Assembly (NCBI GenBank): GCA_043809805.1 | Contig: JBDROR010000148.1 | Span: forward strand, 1 to 13,822 | DNA from: JAQUKH01 sp043809805 | GTDB lineage: Bacteria; JACRDZ01; JAQUKH01 | Direction of reading: 5' to 3' | Length of the DNA stretch: 13,822 nucleotides | In this document: positions 1 through 5,816 of the stretch, one piece after another | Position numbering within the stretch: the first letter of the stretch is position 1 | How the letters are laid out: every line of letters starts with the position of its first letter | Program-made: the position numbers and the translations under genes | Notes under the pieces: generated by a model | The model's database searches: none | What the model was told of the DNA's origin: nothing | What the model saw: only the letters and a program-made list of their open reading frames with translations

Positions 1-82
1 CAGTCTCCTCGTCTATAAGCTCAATAACATTAATAGTAGTAAATAAATTGGATTCTTTTAATGCTGATATTATTCCTTGCAA
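1..82 (-). CDS. Partial gene, possible DUF6516-type toxin-like partner (5' end only)
   Basis: An open frame starts at a TTG (82-80) and runs off the left edge with no stop for 27 codons, reading roughly MQGIISALKESN then LFTTINVIELIDEET. A good ribosome binding site, GAGGAG, lies 8 bases upstream, inside the end of the preceding gene. It overlaps that gene by 13 bases, the kind of coupling seen in toxin-antitoxin pairs. The N-terminal pattern (short helix, then a hydrophobic strand and acidic turn) resembles the start of DUF6516 proteins, which I recall beside antitoxin-like genes of the upstream type. That family call is inference from a very short fragment; the open frame and start signal are directly visible. 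Confidence 0.4.
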   Translation of the reverse strand, partial: MQGIISALKESNLFTTINVIELIDEET

Positions 83-378
83 ACCTTTAACTCCTCATAT
101 TTTTTCTTCCATTCCTTAGACCCAAGTTCATACCCTTCCCAGAGAATTAAATCATCCCAAGCACTAAAAACTTCTTCTTTCTCCTCTTCTCCCCGCTTTT
201 TAAAAGAATTGAAATTCATTCCATATTTTTCTCTAAACTCATTACATTTACTACGATAGTATTCCACCTTACTTAAAGCCTTATCCATTAGCATTGTTAT
301 TATTTCTTTATTAGAAATAGTTTCTACTATATTGTTCGGTAATTTAATTTTGATTTCTTTTAAAATTGTTCCCTGCAT
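70..378 (-). CDS. Small hydrophilic antitoxin-like protein (102 aa)
   Basis: A 102-residue, highly charged protein with no membrane segment. Residues 1-15 resemble a beta strand (KEIKIKLPNNIVE), followed by helices rich in Lys and Glu; the middle reads EFREKYGMNF, then an acidic stretch and a Trp-rich end (SAWDDLILWEGYELGSKEW). I recall this layout, a helical segment with KYGM-F followed by an acidic, Trp-rich helix, in uncharacterised proteins encoded just before DUF6516-type genes, so an antitoxin role is plausible but unproven. The start at 378 is preceded by a purine-rich AAAGGGGTTGG. It follows the small lipoprotein gene by 25 bases and overlaps the next open frame by 13 bases. Confidence 0.6.
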   Translation of the reverse strand: MQGTILKEIKIKLPNNIVETISNKEIITMLMDKALSKVEYYRSKCNEFREKYGMNFNSFKKRGEEEKEEVFSAWDDLILWEGYELGSKEWKKKYEELKVCKE

Positions 379-403
379 AATTTTCCAACCCCTTTCTTGT
401 TGT

Positions 404-565
404 TTACTGATAATTCAAACTCCCGCCAAAAAAACTCGTCCCGGCAATATCCCCGCTTGGAGATTTCAACAAACTGCCTCCGCCGCTGCTTCCAAAACAA
501 CCAACCAAAAACACAAACATTAAAATAAATATTCCTGACAAAATTGAATTTCTATTTTTAAACAT
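404..565 (-). CDS. Very small lipoprotein (53 aa)
   Basis: A 53-codon reading frame, confirmed codon by codon: positive N-terminus MFKNRN, hydrophobic segment to about residue 22, then lipobox L-V-G-C with Cys23 as the expected lipidated residue. After it comes a Gly/Ser-rich linker and the end FFGGSLNYQ. The Shine-Dalgarno AAGGGAG lies 6 bases before the ATG, which is a strong reason to treat it as real. It would be exported, processed by signal peptidase II and anchored in a membrane. The mature part is only about 31 residues, so it may be a lysis/entericidin-like peptide or the stub of a larger lipoprotein. Its last codons resemble DNA at the 3' end of the ATPase gene (1313-1350). It lies directly downstream of a dockerin-tail fragment. 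Confidence 0.65.
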   Translation of the reverse strand: MFKNRNSILSGIFILMFVFLVGCFGSSGGGSLLKSPSGDIAGTSFFGGSLNYQ

Positions 566-577
566 TTTTTTCTCCCT

Positions 578-622
578 TAACAATATTATTCCAATCTAAA
601 TCAGTTAAAATATTCCAATTAA
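578..622 (-). pseudogene. Dockerin-tail remnant A (internal fragment)
   Basis: Minus-strand DNA just after the toxin stop codon reads, in one frame, DFNWNILTDLDWNNIV and then KGEKK. This matches the NWNIFADLDGN-NIV segment of the dockerin end of the secreted protein at 5817-8375. The calcium-loop Gly is replaced by Trp, and the copy stops matching where the lipoprotein's Shine-Dalgarno begins. It has neither a start nor the final GNFGKKN. It is the most diverged of the five fragments. Confidence 0.7.
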
Positions 623-624
623 AA

Positions 625-906
625 TCAATAAACCTCTTCATGGGTTCCAATTGCCTCTAAAAGAATTGCCTCTGTCCCCTTATATTGGACAAATTTAAAA
701 ATTATTCTTAAATCGTAACCAACACTACACGCCCATGAATCCTTAAAATCACCTTTTAACTTGTGCGTTTTCAGCAAGTGATGAAATGCGTCTTTTTCTA
801 ATAACTCTAGTGATATTTTAACATCTTCCGCAATTTTTGGATTTTTTTTAACTTTCTGTCGCGCCGCTCTAATAAAGGCATTAGATTTTACCAATTCCTT
901 TTTCAA
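625..906 (-). CDS. RelE/YafQ-type mRNA interferase toxin (type II TA)
   Basis: A 93-residue protein of the RelE superfamily, YafQ-like branch: ribosome-dependent endoribonucleases that cut translated mRNA and are held inactive by the partner antitoxin. Family landmarks are visible: H48-K-L-K-G with D53 and W58, then the core strands CSVGYDLRIIFKF (R67, F70) and the terminal GTHEEVY with H89. These correspond by pattern to the His, Asp, Trp and Arg positions used by YafQ. Length is normal. The start is a TTG (906-904) overlapping the antitoxin's TGA in the string TTGA, so translation is probably coupled. The gene ends in EVY then TGA, and a dockerin-tail remnant follows within 3 bases. Toxin activity is inferred from family; all expected residues appear present. 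Confidence 0.88.
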   Translation of the reverse strand: MKKELVKSNAFIRAARQKVKKNPKIAEDVKISLELLEKDAFHHLLKTHKLKGDFKDSWACSVGYDLRIIFKFVQYKGTEAILLEAIGTHEEVY

Positions 907-1118
907 GATAATATCTCCTGCATAATTTCAGATACAGTTGCAGGCTTACATTGGCCTTTTTTAAATTCTCGCTGAGCCTTCTGGATTTCCTTCGCCAACT
1001 CCACACGACGACGATCAATCATACGCCGATGCAAAACATCCATTAGTGTCTCTTGTTCATCCAACGATAGGCCGTCAGCCCTTTCCAAAACTTCCGTAAA
1101 AGATATTACATTTCCCAT
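903..1118 (-). CDS. Antitoxin of the RelE/YafQ-type pair (71 aa)
   Basis: A 71-residue, strongly charged helical protein (MGNVISFTEVLERADGLSLD...). Patterns such as LSLDEQETLMDVL, then an Arg-rich RRMIDRRR and a C-terminal TVSEIMQEI, match a group of small antitoxins often found before YafQ-like toxins. A DNA-binding fold is not obvious to me. The longer frame from 1145 is not preferred: GGAGG lies 9 bases before the ATG at 1118, and that motif would otherwise be inside the coding region. The stop overlaps the toxin start. A dockerin-tail copy ends about 30 bases upstream of this start. Such antitoxins usually autoregulate with their toxin, but no clear operator palindrome was seen. Confidence 0.8.
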   Translation of the reverse strand: MGNVISFTEVLERADGLSLDEQETLMDVLHRRMIDRRRVELAKEIQKAQREFKKGQCKPATVSEIMQEILS

Positions 1119-1151
1119 TCTTTTATTCCTCCATATAAAATTCATTAATGT

Positions 1152-1307
1152 TTAATTCTTCTTCCCAAAATTCCCCGCCAATATTACCAAATCATTTCCA
1201 TCAACAATATTATTCCCATCCAAATCCGCGAATATATTCCAGTTAAAAGCCAATGGCTCAGACCCAAATGCCTTACTAAAAATATATAATTTTTCATTCT
1301 GTCTCAC
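1152..1307 (-). pseudogene. Dockerin-tail remnant B (longest copy)
   Basis: An open frame of 51 codons plus stop, readable from GTG at 1307 (or TTG at 1319, just after an in-frame TAA). It reads VRQNEKLYIFSKAFGSEPLA then FNWNIFADLDGNNIVDGNDL and the end VILAGNFGKKN. It aligns with the last 50 or so residues of the secreted protein (LYVFSKAFG, NWNIFADLDGN, VILAGNFGKKN) but lacks the first half of the dockerin and all upstream domains. It has no credible start with a properly spaced ribosome binding site. The frame is intact, so it may be young. A putative extended -10 (TGgTAATAT) lies inside it. Confidence 0.82.
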
Positions 1308-1338
1308 ACCTTTCCTCAATTATAACTCAAACTCCCGA

Positions 1339-2538
1339 CTAAAAAGCTCGTTCCTGTTTACCGTTGAAAACATCATTAATACATTGCCACGGTAGGGCGA
1401 ATACTTTTTCACTCAATTTCGCCCTGCGCGGAACCCGGCAAATAAGAAAGCCTGTCTCTGCCGACTTGTATTCGGAAATGAAAACCTCCAAATGGCGTAT
1501 ATCGCTCGACGTGGGGTTTTCTGTCCACTTAACTTCTATCGGGATATAAATGCCATTCTCATCAACAACCCAATCGACTTCGGGCCCATCTGGGTCCCTC
1601 CAAAACCGGATATTGGCCCTTCGGCCATTTGTGCGCGCCGACCTCAAAAGTTCCATGCCGACAAACTGCTCAAACAACAACCCCATCGTATCCTTGGGAA
1701 GCATTGTTCCTTCATGCGCCGCAAGCCGTCTAACCCCAAGGTCAAAGAACAAATACTTCTCAGACTTAGTAAGTTTCTTCCTTGTCTTACTTTGAGTTAA
1801 CGGTTCGATTCGCTCAGCGATAAGACAATCCGCTAATATCTGATAGTACGCACCGATTGTAGTATGAGAGACGCCTATCTCTTGGGATAATTTTCTTAAG
1901 TTTATAATACCTCCTGATTCTGAAGACGCCAATTCCAAAAACCTCGCAAAATCTCCTAAATTCCGCACAACAGCCTCTGCGCGAATTTCTTCTTCCAGAT
2001 AAGTCGTTACATACGCCGCCAAATCTGTTTCTCTGTCCGATAGCACGGGAACAGCAAGAATCCCCGGCAATGAACCATACAAAATCCTTTCGTCTAAATC
2101 TTTCGCTGGTAACTCCTGCAAGCTAAATGGATCCATTCGGAAAGCGACAACCCTCCCCGGAAGAAGGTTAACCTGAGCGCCTCTGCGAAGCTTACGGGCG
2201 CTCGATCCCGTGAGTATAAAATTAGCTTGCCGGCGGTCAATCAAATCCTGAACAACATCAAGAATACACGGCACTTTCTGAATCTCATCCAAAACAACCA
2301 GCGGGAGTTTCCCTGTTTCCTCAAGTCTCAACGATTCTACTTCTCCTCTGAGCAGATGCGGCGATTTTTCATATCGTTGTCTCACGTCCGGTTGCACGAA
2401 TGAAATCGACATATCATGCTTAAATTGACGAACCAACGTTGTTTTCCCAGTCTGCCGCGCTCCGAGTAAAAGAACACTTTTGTCCCGCTCAAGCGCGCGC
2501 CTGATTCTATTCTCTATAAGCCTTTTAATATATTTCAT
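1339..2538 (-). CDS. AAA+ ATPase with DUF4143 domain
   Basis: A 399-residue cytoplasmic P-loop ATPase of the common AAA_14/DUF4143 group. From the ATG at 2538: Walker A GARQTGKT at residues 26-33, Walker B LVVLDEIQ at about 80-87, a sensor-like LTGSSARKLRR at about 109-119, and a helix-turn-helix-like segment (LRKLSQEIGVSHTTIGAYY) mid-protein. The C-terminal DUF4143 region contains EVDWVVDENGIYIPIEVKW, the E/D...EVK pattern reminiscent of PD-(D/E)xK folds. The function of this family is unsettled; genes often lie in accessory islands. The frame could open at a TTG (2577), but that TTG is part of a -35 box, so 2538 is chosen. Two sampled 60-base lines are about 50% GC against about 32% in the left-edge gene, suggesting a different origin. 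Its last codons lie on a lipoprotein-like remnant. Confidence 0.88.
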   Translation of the reverse strand: MKYIKRLIENRIRRALERDKSVLLLGARQTGKTTLVRQFKHDMSISFVQPDVRQRYEKSPHLLRGEVESLRLEETGKLPLVVLDEIQKVPCILDVVQDLIDRRQANFILTGSSARKLRRGAQVNLLPGRVVAFRMDPFSLQELPAKDLDERILYGSLPGILAVPVLSDRETDLAAYVTTYLEEEIRAEAVVRNLGDFARFLELASSESGGIINLRKLSQEIGVSHTTIGAYYQILADCLIAERIEPLTQSKTRKKLTKSEKYLFFDLGVRRLAAHEGTMLPKDTMGLLFEQFVGMELLRSARTNGRRANIRFWRDPDGPEVDWVVDENGIYIPIEVKWTENPTSSDIRHLEVFISEYKSAETGFLICRVPRRAKLSEKVFALPWQCINDVFNGKQERAF

Positions 2539-2545
2539 GGTTTCA

Positions 2546-2574
2546 ATTATCGCCGAAAATGGATTCCTTGTCAA
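2546..2574 (-). promoter_or_regulatory. Sigma-70-type promoter giving a near-leaderless ATPase mRNA
   Basis: On the minus strand TTGACA (2574-2569), a 17-base spacer and GATAAT (2551-2546) form a near-consensus promoter. Only seven bases separate the -10 box from the ATG at 2538, so the transcript would start at or a base or two before the start codon. No Shine-Dalgarno fits in that gap. This supports both a separate transcription unit for the ATPase and leaderless translation. Confidence 0.6.
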
Positions 2575-2602
2575 CAAAATTCTTTAACCAACACTAATTA
2601 AA

Positions 2603-2660
2603 TTAATTCTTCTTCCCAAAATTCCCCGCCAATATTACCAAATCATTCAATAATATTATT
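2603..2660 (-). pseudogene. Dockerin-tail remnant C (short, internal deletion)
   Basis: The 45 bases 2603-2647 are identical to 1152-1196 in remnant B and encode NDLVILAGNFGKKN plus the stop. Upstream of that, an AATATTATT stretch still aligns, but five bases are missing from the INIVDG-N region, so the frame is broken. It sits between the YgiT-like gene and the ATPase promoter. After the stop codon, similarity to the other copies ends. Confidence 0.8.
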
Positions 2661-2669
2661 TAGCTATAC

Positions 2670-2900
2670 CTATGCAAAAGTAAATACATCCATCGTAATA
2701 GATTTTACAGGTGATGTTTCTCCATGTGCCATTTGTCTTATTCTCTCTACTGTCTCACGGCTAAAGATTTCTTCACCACAACGCGCACAAATCATTGTTG
2801 GAATGTGTTCAACTAATACTGGTTTATCATCAATCAAAAACATCTCCTTAACATAATCTCTTCTGGCTTCTAAGAAACCACATACATGACAACGAAACAT
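2670..2900 (-). CDS. YgiT-type zinc finger protein, antitoxin-like
   Basis: A 76-residue protein with two CxxC knuckles, C4-H-V-C7 and C38-A-R-C41 followed by GEEIFS, the signature of the YgiT/MqsA N-terminal zinc finger. Full MqsA antitoxins carry a helix-turn-helix after this domain; here only a short tail follows (ETVERIRQMAHGE and about 20 residues), as in many stand-alone YgiT-type proteins paired with DUF4258. There are two adjacent ATGs (2903 and 2900). GGAGG ends the upstream gene and is 3 bases from the first and 6 from the second, so 2900 is preferred. The start touches the DUF4258 stop codon, so the two are translationally coupled, toxin-like gene first. Confidence 0.85.
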   Translation of the reverse strand: MFRCHVCGFLEARRDYVKEMFLIDDKPVLVEHIPTMICARCGEEIFSRETVERIRQMAHGETSPVKSITMDVFTFA

Positions 2901-2903
2901 CAT

Positions 2904-3212
2904 TCACCTCCGTTTAGAATAATTAATCCACTCCCTTTCATCTGGTTCATATATTGTAATGATTTTTACAAAATCTGATTCAATAAGTGATACTTGCATA
3001 TGTAATGGACGCCCTGTTTTAGTAAAACCCAATAACAAATAACTTGGAGAATATTTATCATCAGGATAATTTTCAATAATTTCCGCACCCTTTCCTGTTT
3101 CTTTTATTTCTTCCTCGCTAATGTTACGTTCAACTACCCGCTTAAATGCATGCCGGCTGAATTCAAACTGGCCTAAAGATAATTGTTTTTGAATCTGGAC
3201 AAGTGTTTTCAT
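2904..3212 (-). CDS. DUF4258 domain protein, toxin-like
   Basis: A 102-residue protein with the DUF4258 hallmarks: SRHAFKRVVERNIS near the N-terminus (H21 with R25, E28, R29), IIENYPDDKYSPSYLLLGF in the middle, HMQV, and a closing strand plus EPDEREW. The fold is related to RelE/MqsR-type nucleases, and the family is regularly encoded immediately before a YgiT-type zinc finger protein, as here. RNA cleavage is therefore a family-based inference. The last codons AAA CGG AGG TGA double as the ribosome binding site of the next gene. No good Shine-Dalgarno lies before its own ATG; the bases just upstream are the end of a dockerin-tail copy whose stop lies 6 bases away. Confidence 0.85.
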   Translation of the reverse strand: MKTLVQIQKQLSLGQFEFSRHAFKRVVERNISEEEIKETGKGAEIIENYPDDKYSPSYLLLGFTKTGRPLHMQVSLIESDFVKIITIYEPDEREWINYSKRR

Positions 3213-3218
3213 TTAAAA

Positions 3219-3335
3219 TTAATTTTTCTTCCCAAAATTCCCAGCCAATATTACTAAATCATCCCCGTCAACAATATTATTCCCATCCAAATCCGCGAAT
3301 ATATTCCAAAAAGGCTCTGGATTCCAAATTTCCAT
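3219..3335 (-). pseudogene. Dockerin-tail remnant D (38-codon open frame)
   Basis: An intact small frame starts with ATG at 3335 (MEIWNPEPFWNIFADL...) and ends NFGKKN with TAA at 3219. It covers the second calcium-loop half of the dockerin (D-L-D-G-N-N-I-V-D-G-D-D-L) and the conserved end. A weak AAAGGA lies 6 bases upstream, so translation cannot be excluded, but there is no signal peptide or partner domain. It begins 14 bases after the ilvB stop and ends 6 bases before the DUF4258 start. DNA similarity to remnant B is very high from TGGAATATATTC to the stop. Confidence 0.8.
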
Positions 3336-3349
3336 TAAATCCTTTTAGT

Positions 3350-5044
3350 TCACGACAACTCAATCATCTCATTTATTGCCGCGCCCGTTGGAACCATTGG
3401 AAAAACATTTTCTTCCCGGTCAACGTGAAAATCAATTACTGTCGGCCGGTCATTAATTTTCATAGCCTCTTTTAGCGCGGGAAGAACATCCTCTGATTTC
3501 TTAACTAGAATCCCATGCGCCCCGTACGCCTTAGCGATAGCGGCAAAATCAGGATTTCCCGCAAGACATGTATTTGAATAACGTTTGTCAAAAAACAACT
3601 GCTGCCACTGGCGAACCATACCCAAATAAAAATTATTGAGAATCGCGATTTTAACAGGCAATTTCGCGCAAACCGCCGTCCCCAATTCCTGAATATTCAT
3701 CTGAATGCTTCCGTCTCCGGCAATATCAAAAACAACCTTTCCCGGATTCGCCGCCTGCGCGCCAATCGCCGCGGGAAGGCCATAACCCATTGTCCCCAAA
3801 CCGCCTGAACTCAAAAATTTCCGCGGTTTGTCAAATTTATAAAACTGCGCGGCCCACATCTGGTTCTGACCGACTTCAGTCGCGATAATCGCGTCCCCTT
3901 TTGTTATCTCATAAATCTTTTCAATAACAAACTGGGGCTTAAGTTTACCCTTTTCATTATAAACAAGCGGATGATCCTTTTTCCATTTTTCAATCCGTTT
4001 TGCCCACCCGTCGTTAAAACTATGGGCGGCCTTCGGACAATCTGTTTTTATCTCTTTTATCAAAGACTGAAGAACCTGTTTAATATCGCCAACAATAGGG
4101 ATATCAGCCTTCTTGCGTTTACCAATCTCCGCGGGGTCAATATCAATATGGATAATCTTCGCGTTTGGAGCAAACGCGGAAAGCTTTCCGGTAACCCTGT
4201 CGTCAAACCTCGCGCCAACTGTAATTAATAAATCGCTTTCCGTAACCGCGTAATTGGCATACCTCGTTCCATGCATTCCAAGCATTCCCATAGATAATTC
4301 ATGTGTCCCCGGAAAACCGCCTAAACCCATTAGCGTCATTGTCACCGGCGCGTTAATTTTTTCCGCGAAATGTTTCAATTCTTCAGACGCGCCGGAAATT
4401 ATTACTCCCCCCCCCGCGTAAATTACCGGACGTTCCGCCTTCCTGATTGCCTCAGCCGCCAATTTAATCTGGCGCAGATTACCTTTAACAGTAGGACTGT
4501 AACTTGGTATATTTATCTCTTTCGGATAACCGATATAGTCCATTTTCGCGACCTGGATATTTTTGGGAATATCTATCAAAACCGGCCCCGGCCTGCCTGT
4601 CCGCGCGATATGAAACGCCTCTTTAATAACTTTTGGCAGGTCTTCGACCTTTTTTACCAGGTAATTGTATTTGGTAACAGGTATAGTAATCCCGAAAATA
4701 TCCGCCTCCTGAAAACTGTCATTTCCTAAAAGATCAGTGCCAACCTGTCCTGTAATTGCCACCATTGGAATGGAGTCCATATACGCGGTCGCGATACCGG
4801 TAACTAAATTTGTCGCGCCGGGCCCCGATGTAGCCAAACATACTCCAACCTTCCCGGTTGAACGGGCATACCCATCTGCCGCGTGCGCCGCGCCCTGCTC
4901 GTGGCGGACAAGAATGTGCCTGATCCTGGAACTATAAATCGCGTCGTAAATAGGCAAAACTGTCCCGCCTGGAAACCCAAAAATTGTATTTACTCCTTCT
5001 TTTTCCAATGCGTCTAATAAAATTTCTGAACCTGACTTTAACAT
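3350..5044 (-). CDS. ilvB: Acetolactate (acetohydroxyacid) synthase, large catalytic subunit
   Basis: A 564-residue thiamine diphosphate enzyme joining two pyruvates to acetolactate, or pyruvate and 2-oxobutyrate to acetohydroxybutyrate, the first common step of valine, leucine and isoleucine synthesis. The N-terminal domain shows FGFPGGTVLPIYDAI and RHEQGAAHAADGYAR with the catalytic Glu49. The middle FAD-type domain follows, and the C-terminal ThDP site has GDGS at about 443 and NN at about 470, then GMVRQWQQLFF. Length and motif order are normal, with no damage. The start at 5044 has AAGGGGGA 5 bases upstream. It lies downstream of the small-subunit gene, the reverse of the usual ilvB-ilvN order, separated by 249 bases of repeats. 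The cofactor set separates it from related ThDP decarboxylases, supported by the adjacent ilvN and ilvD. Confidence 0.96.
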   Translation of the reverse strand: MLKSGSEILLDALEKEGVNTIFGFPGGTVLPIYDAIYSSRIRHILVRHEQGAAHAADGYARSTGKVGVCLATSGPGATNLVTGIATAYMDSIPMVAITGQVGTDLLGNDSFQEADIFGITIPVTKYNYLVKKVEDLPKVIKEAFHIARTGRPGPVLIDIPKNIQVAKMDYIGYPKEINIPSYSPTVKGNLRQIKLAAEAIRKAERPVIYAGGGVIISGASEELKHFAEKINAPVTMTLMGLGGFPGTHELSMGMLGMHGTRYANYAVTESDLLITVGARFDDRVTGKLSAFAPNAKIIHIDIDPAEIGKRKKADIPIVGDIKQVLQSLIKEIKTDCPKAAHSFNDGWAKRIEKWKKDHPLVYNEKGKLKPQFVIEKIYEITKGDAIIATEVGQNQMWAAQFYKFDKPRKFLSSGGLGTMGYGLPAAIGAQAANPGKVVFDIAGDGSIQMNIQELGTAVCAKLPVKIAILNNFYLGMVRQWQQLFFDKRYSNTCLAGNPDFAAIAKAYGAHGILVKKSEDVLPALKEAMKINDRPTVIDFHVDREENVFPMVPTGAAINEMIELS

Positions 5045-5099
5045 ATTAGTCCCCCTTCGTTATGTTGTTCGCCGCTCGTATTTCGTCGTTCGTAATAAT

Positions 5100-5220
5100 T
5101 GTCATTTCGACCGAAGGGAGAAATCTTTATCCCGTAGGGGCGTGATTTATCACGCCCTGATTTCTGGGCGCAATAAATTGCGCCCCTACAACAGATTCCT
5201 CGCTCCCGCTCGGAATGACA
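5100..5220. repeat. Palindromic element R1 with nested hairpins
   Basis: About 28-base half-units (left TGTCATTTCGACC..., right ending CTCGGAATGACA) form inverted ends. Inside, a second pair (GTAGGGGCG / CGCCCCTAC) encloses two complete palindromes, arms GGGCGTGAT/ATCACGCCC and GGGCGCAAT/ATTGCGCCC. A TTCGTCGTTCGTAATAA prefix (5082-5098) also precedes R4. Sited between ilvN and ilvB, it would fold into a strong intercistronic RNA structure. It encodes no transposase; a nonautonomous REP/MITE-like element is likely. Confidence 0.85.
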
Positions 5221-5233
5221 TTGATAGTCGTTA

Positions 5234-5315
5234 GTCGTTAGTCGATAGTAGGGGCGACCCGATGGGTCGCCCAATCGACATATTCACTGACGACTATCTA
5301 CTATCGACTGACGAC
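5234..5315. repeat. Inverted repeat overlapping the ilvN 3' end
   Basis: Arms of 18 bases at 5234-5251 and 5298-5315 are complementary except for one base (GTCGTTAGTCGATAGTAG against its partner). They enclose another hairpin, GGGCGACCC (5252-5260), gat, GGGTCGCCC (5264-5272). Short direct repeats of GTCGTTA precede the left arm. The right arm supplies the last codons of ilvN, and its stop TAG falls two bases beyond it. Confidence 0.8.
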
Positions 5316-5788
5316 TTTCCTCTAGCTATCGCCACTTTTCCCGTTCGCGCGATTTCTTTTATTCCAAAAGGATTAAGGAGCTCAATAATAGCCTGAATCT
5401 TTCCCTCATCGCCGGTGACCTCAATTGTAACCGTCTTCGGACTTACATCCACTATCTTCGCGCGAAATATATCCGTAATCTCAATGATCTGCGATCTTTT
5501 CCCTCCCTCCGCCTGCACCTTTATCAAAATAAGTTCCCTCTCAACAAAAGGCTGGTCGGTTAAATCGACAACTTTGATTACATCAATTAATTTATTAAGC
5601 TGTTTAGTTACCTGCTCAATAATCCTGTCATCGCCTATTGTAACAATCGTCATGCGCGATACTGTACTATCATCCGTCTCACCTACCGTAAGACTGTCTA
5701 TATTATATCCCCTCGCGCTAAAAAGCCCCGCAATATGAGATAAAACACCCGGCCTGTTTCGAACTAATAACGAAATTGTATGACGCAT
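5294..5788 (-). CDS. ilvN: Acetolactate synthase, small regulatory subunit
   Basis: A 164-residue regulatory subunit that binds and stimulates the IlvB catalytic subunit and usually mediates valine feedback inhibition. The N-terminal ACT domain begins MRHTISLLVRNRPGVLSHIA and continues RGYNIDSLTVGETD; the second half (about 80-157) is the small-subunit C-terminal domain ending IKEIARTGKVAIARG. The length is typical (about 160-175). A purine-rich AAAAAAAGGGG lies 6 bases before the ATG. The final residues, SSVDSR and the TAG stop, are encoded by an inverted repeat rather than by recognisable ilvN sequence, so the natural end was probably replaced when the repeat arrived. Its start lies about 28 bases after the dockerin-protein stop. 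Confidence 0.94.
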   Translation of the reverse strand: MRHTISLLVRNRPGVLSHIAGLFSARGYNIDSLTVGETDDSTVSRMTIVTIGDDRIIEQVTKQLNKLIDVIKVVDLTDQPFVERELILIKVQAEGGKRSQIIEITDIFRAKIVDVSPKTVTIEVTGDEGKIQAIIELLNPFGIKEIARTGKVAIARGKSSVDSR

Positions 5789-5816
5789 ATTTTTCCCCTT
5801 TTTTTATTTTACCAGT

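Noticed and set aside
1119..1145. Longer antitoxin start at 1145
   Set aside because: The GGAGG at the correct distance from the ATG at 1118 would lie inside the extension, and the extra residues lack family character.
578..3335. Integron gene-cassette array with attC sites
   Set aside because: The separating repeats are in-frame dockerin codons, not attC-type imperfect palindromes, and no integrase gene is in the window. Only the layout is similar.
5038..5274. 78-residue minus-strand open frame between ilvN and ilvB
   Set aside because: It translates element R1 and the neighbouring inverted repeat (CHSERERGI-type text). It has no ribosome binding site and overlaps the ilvB start.
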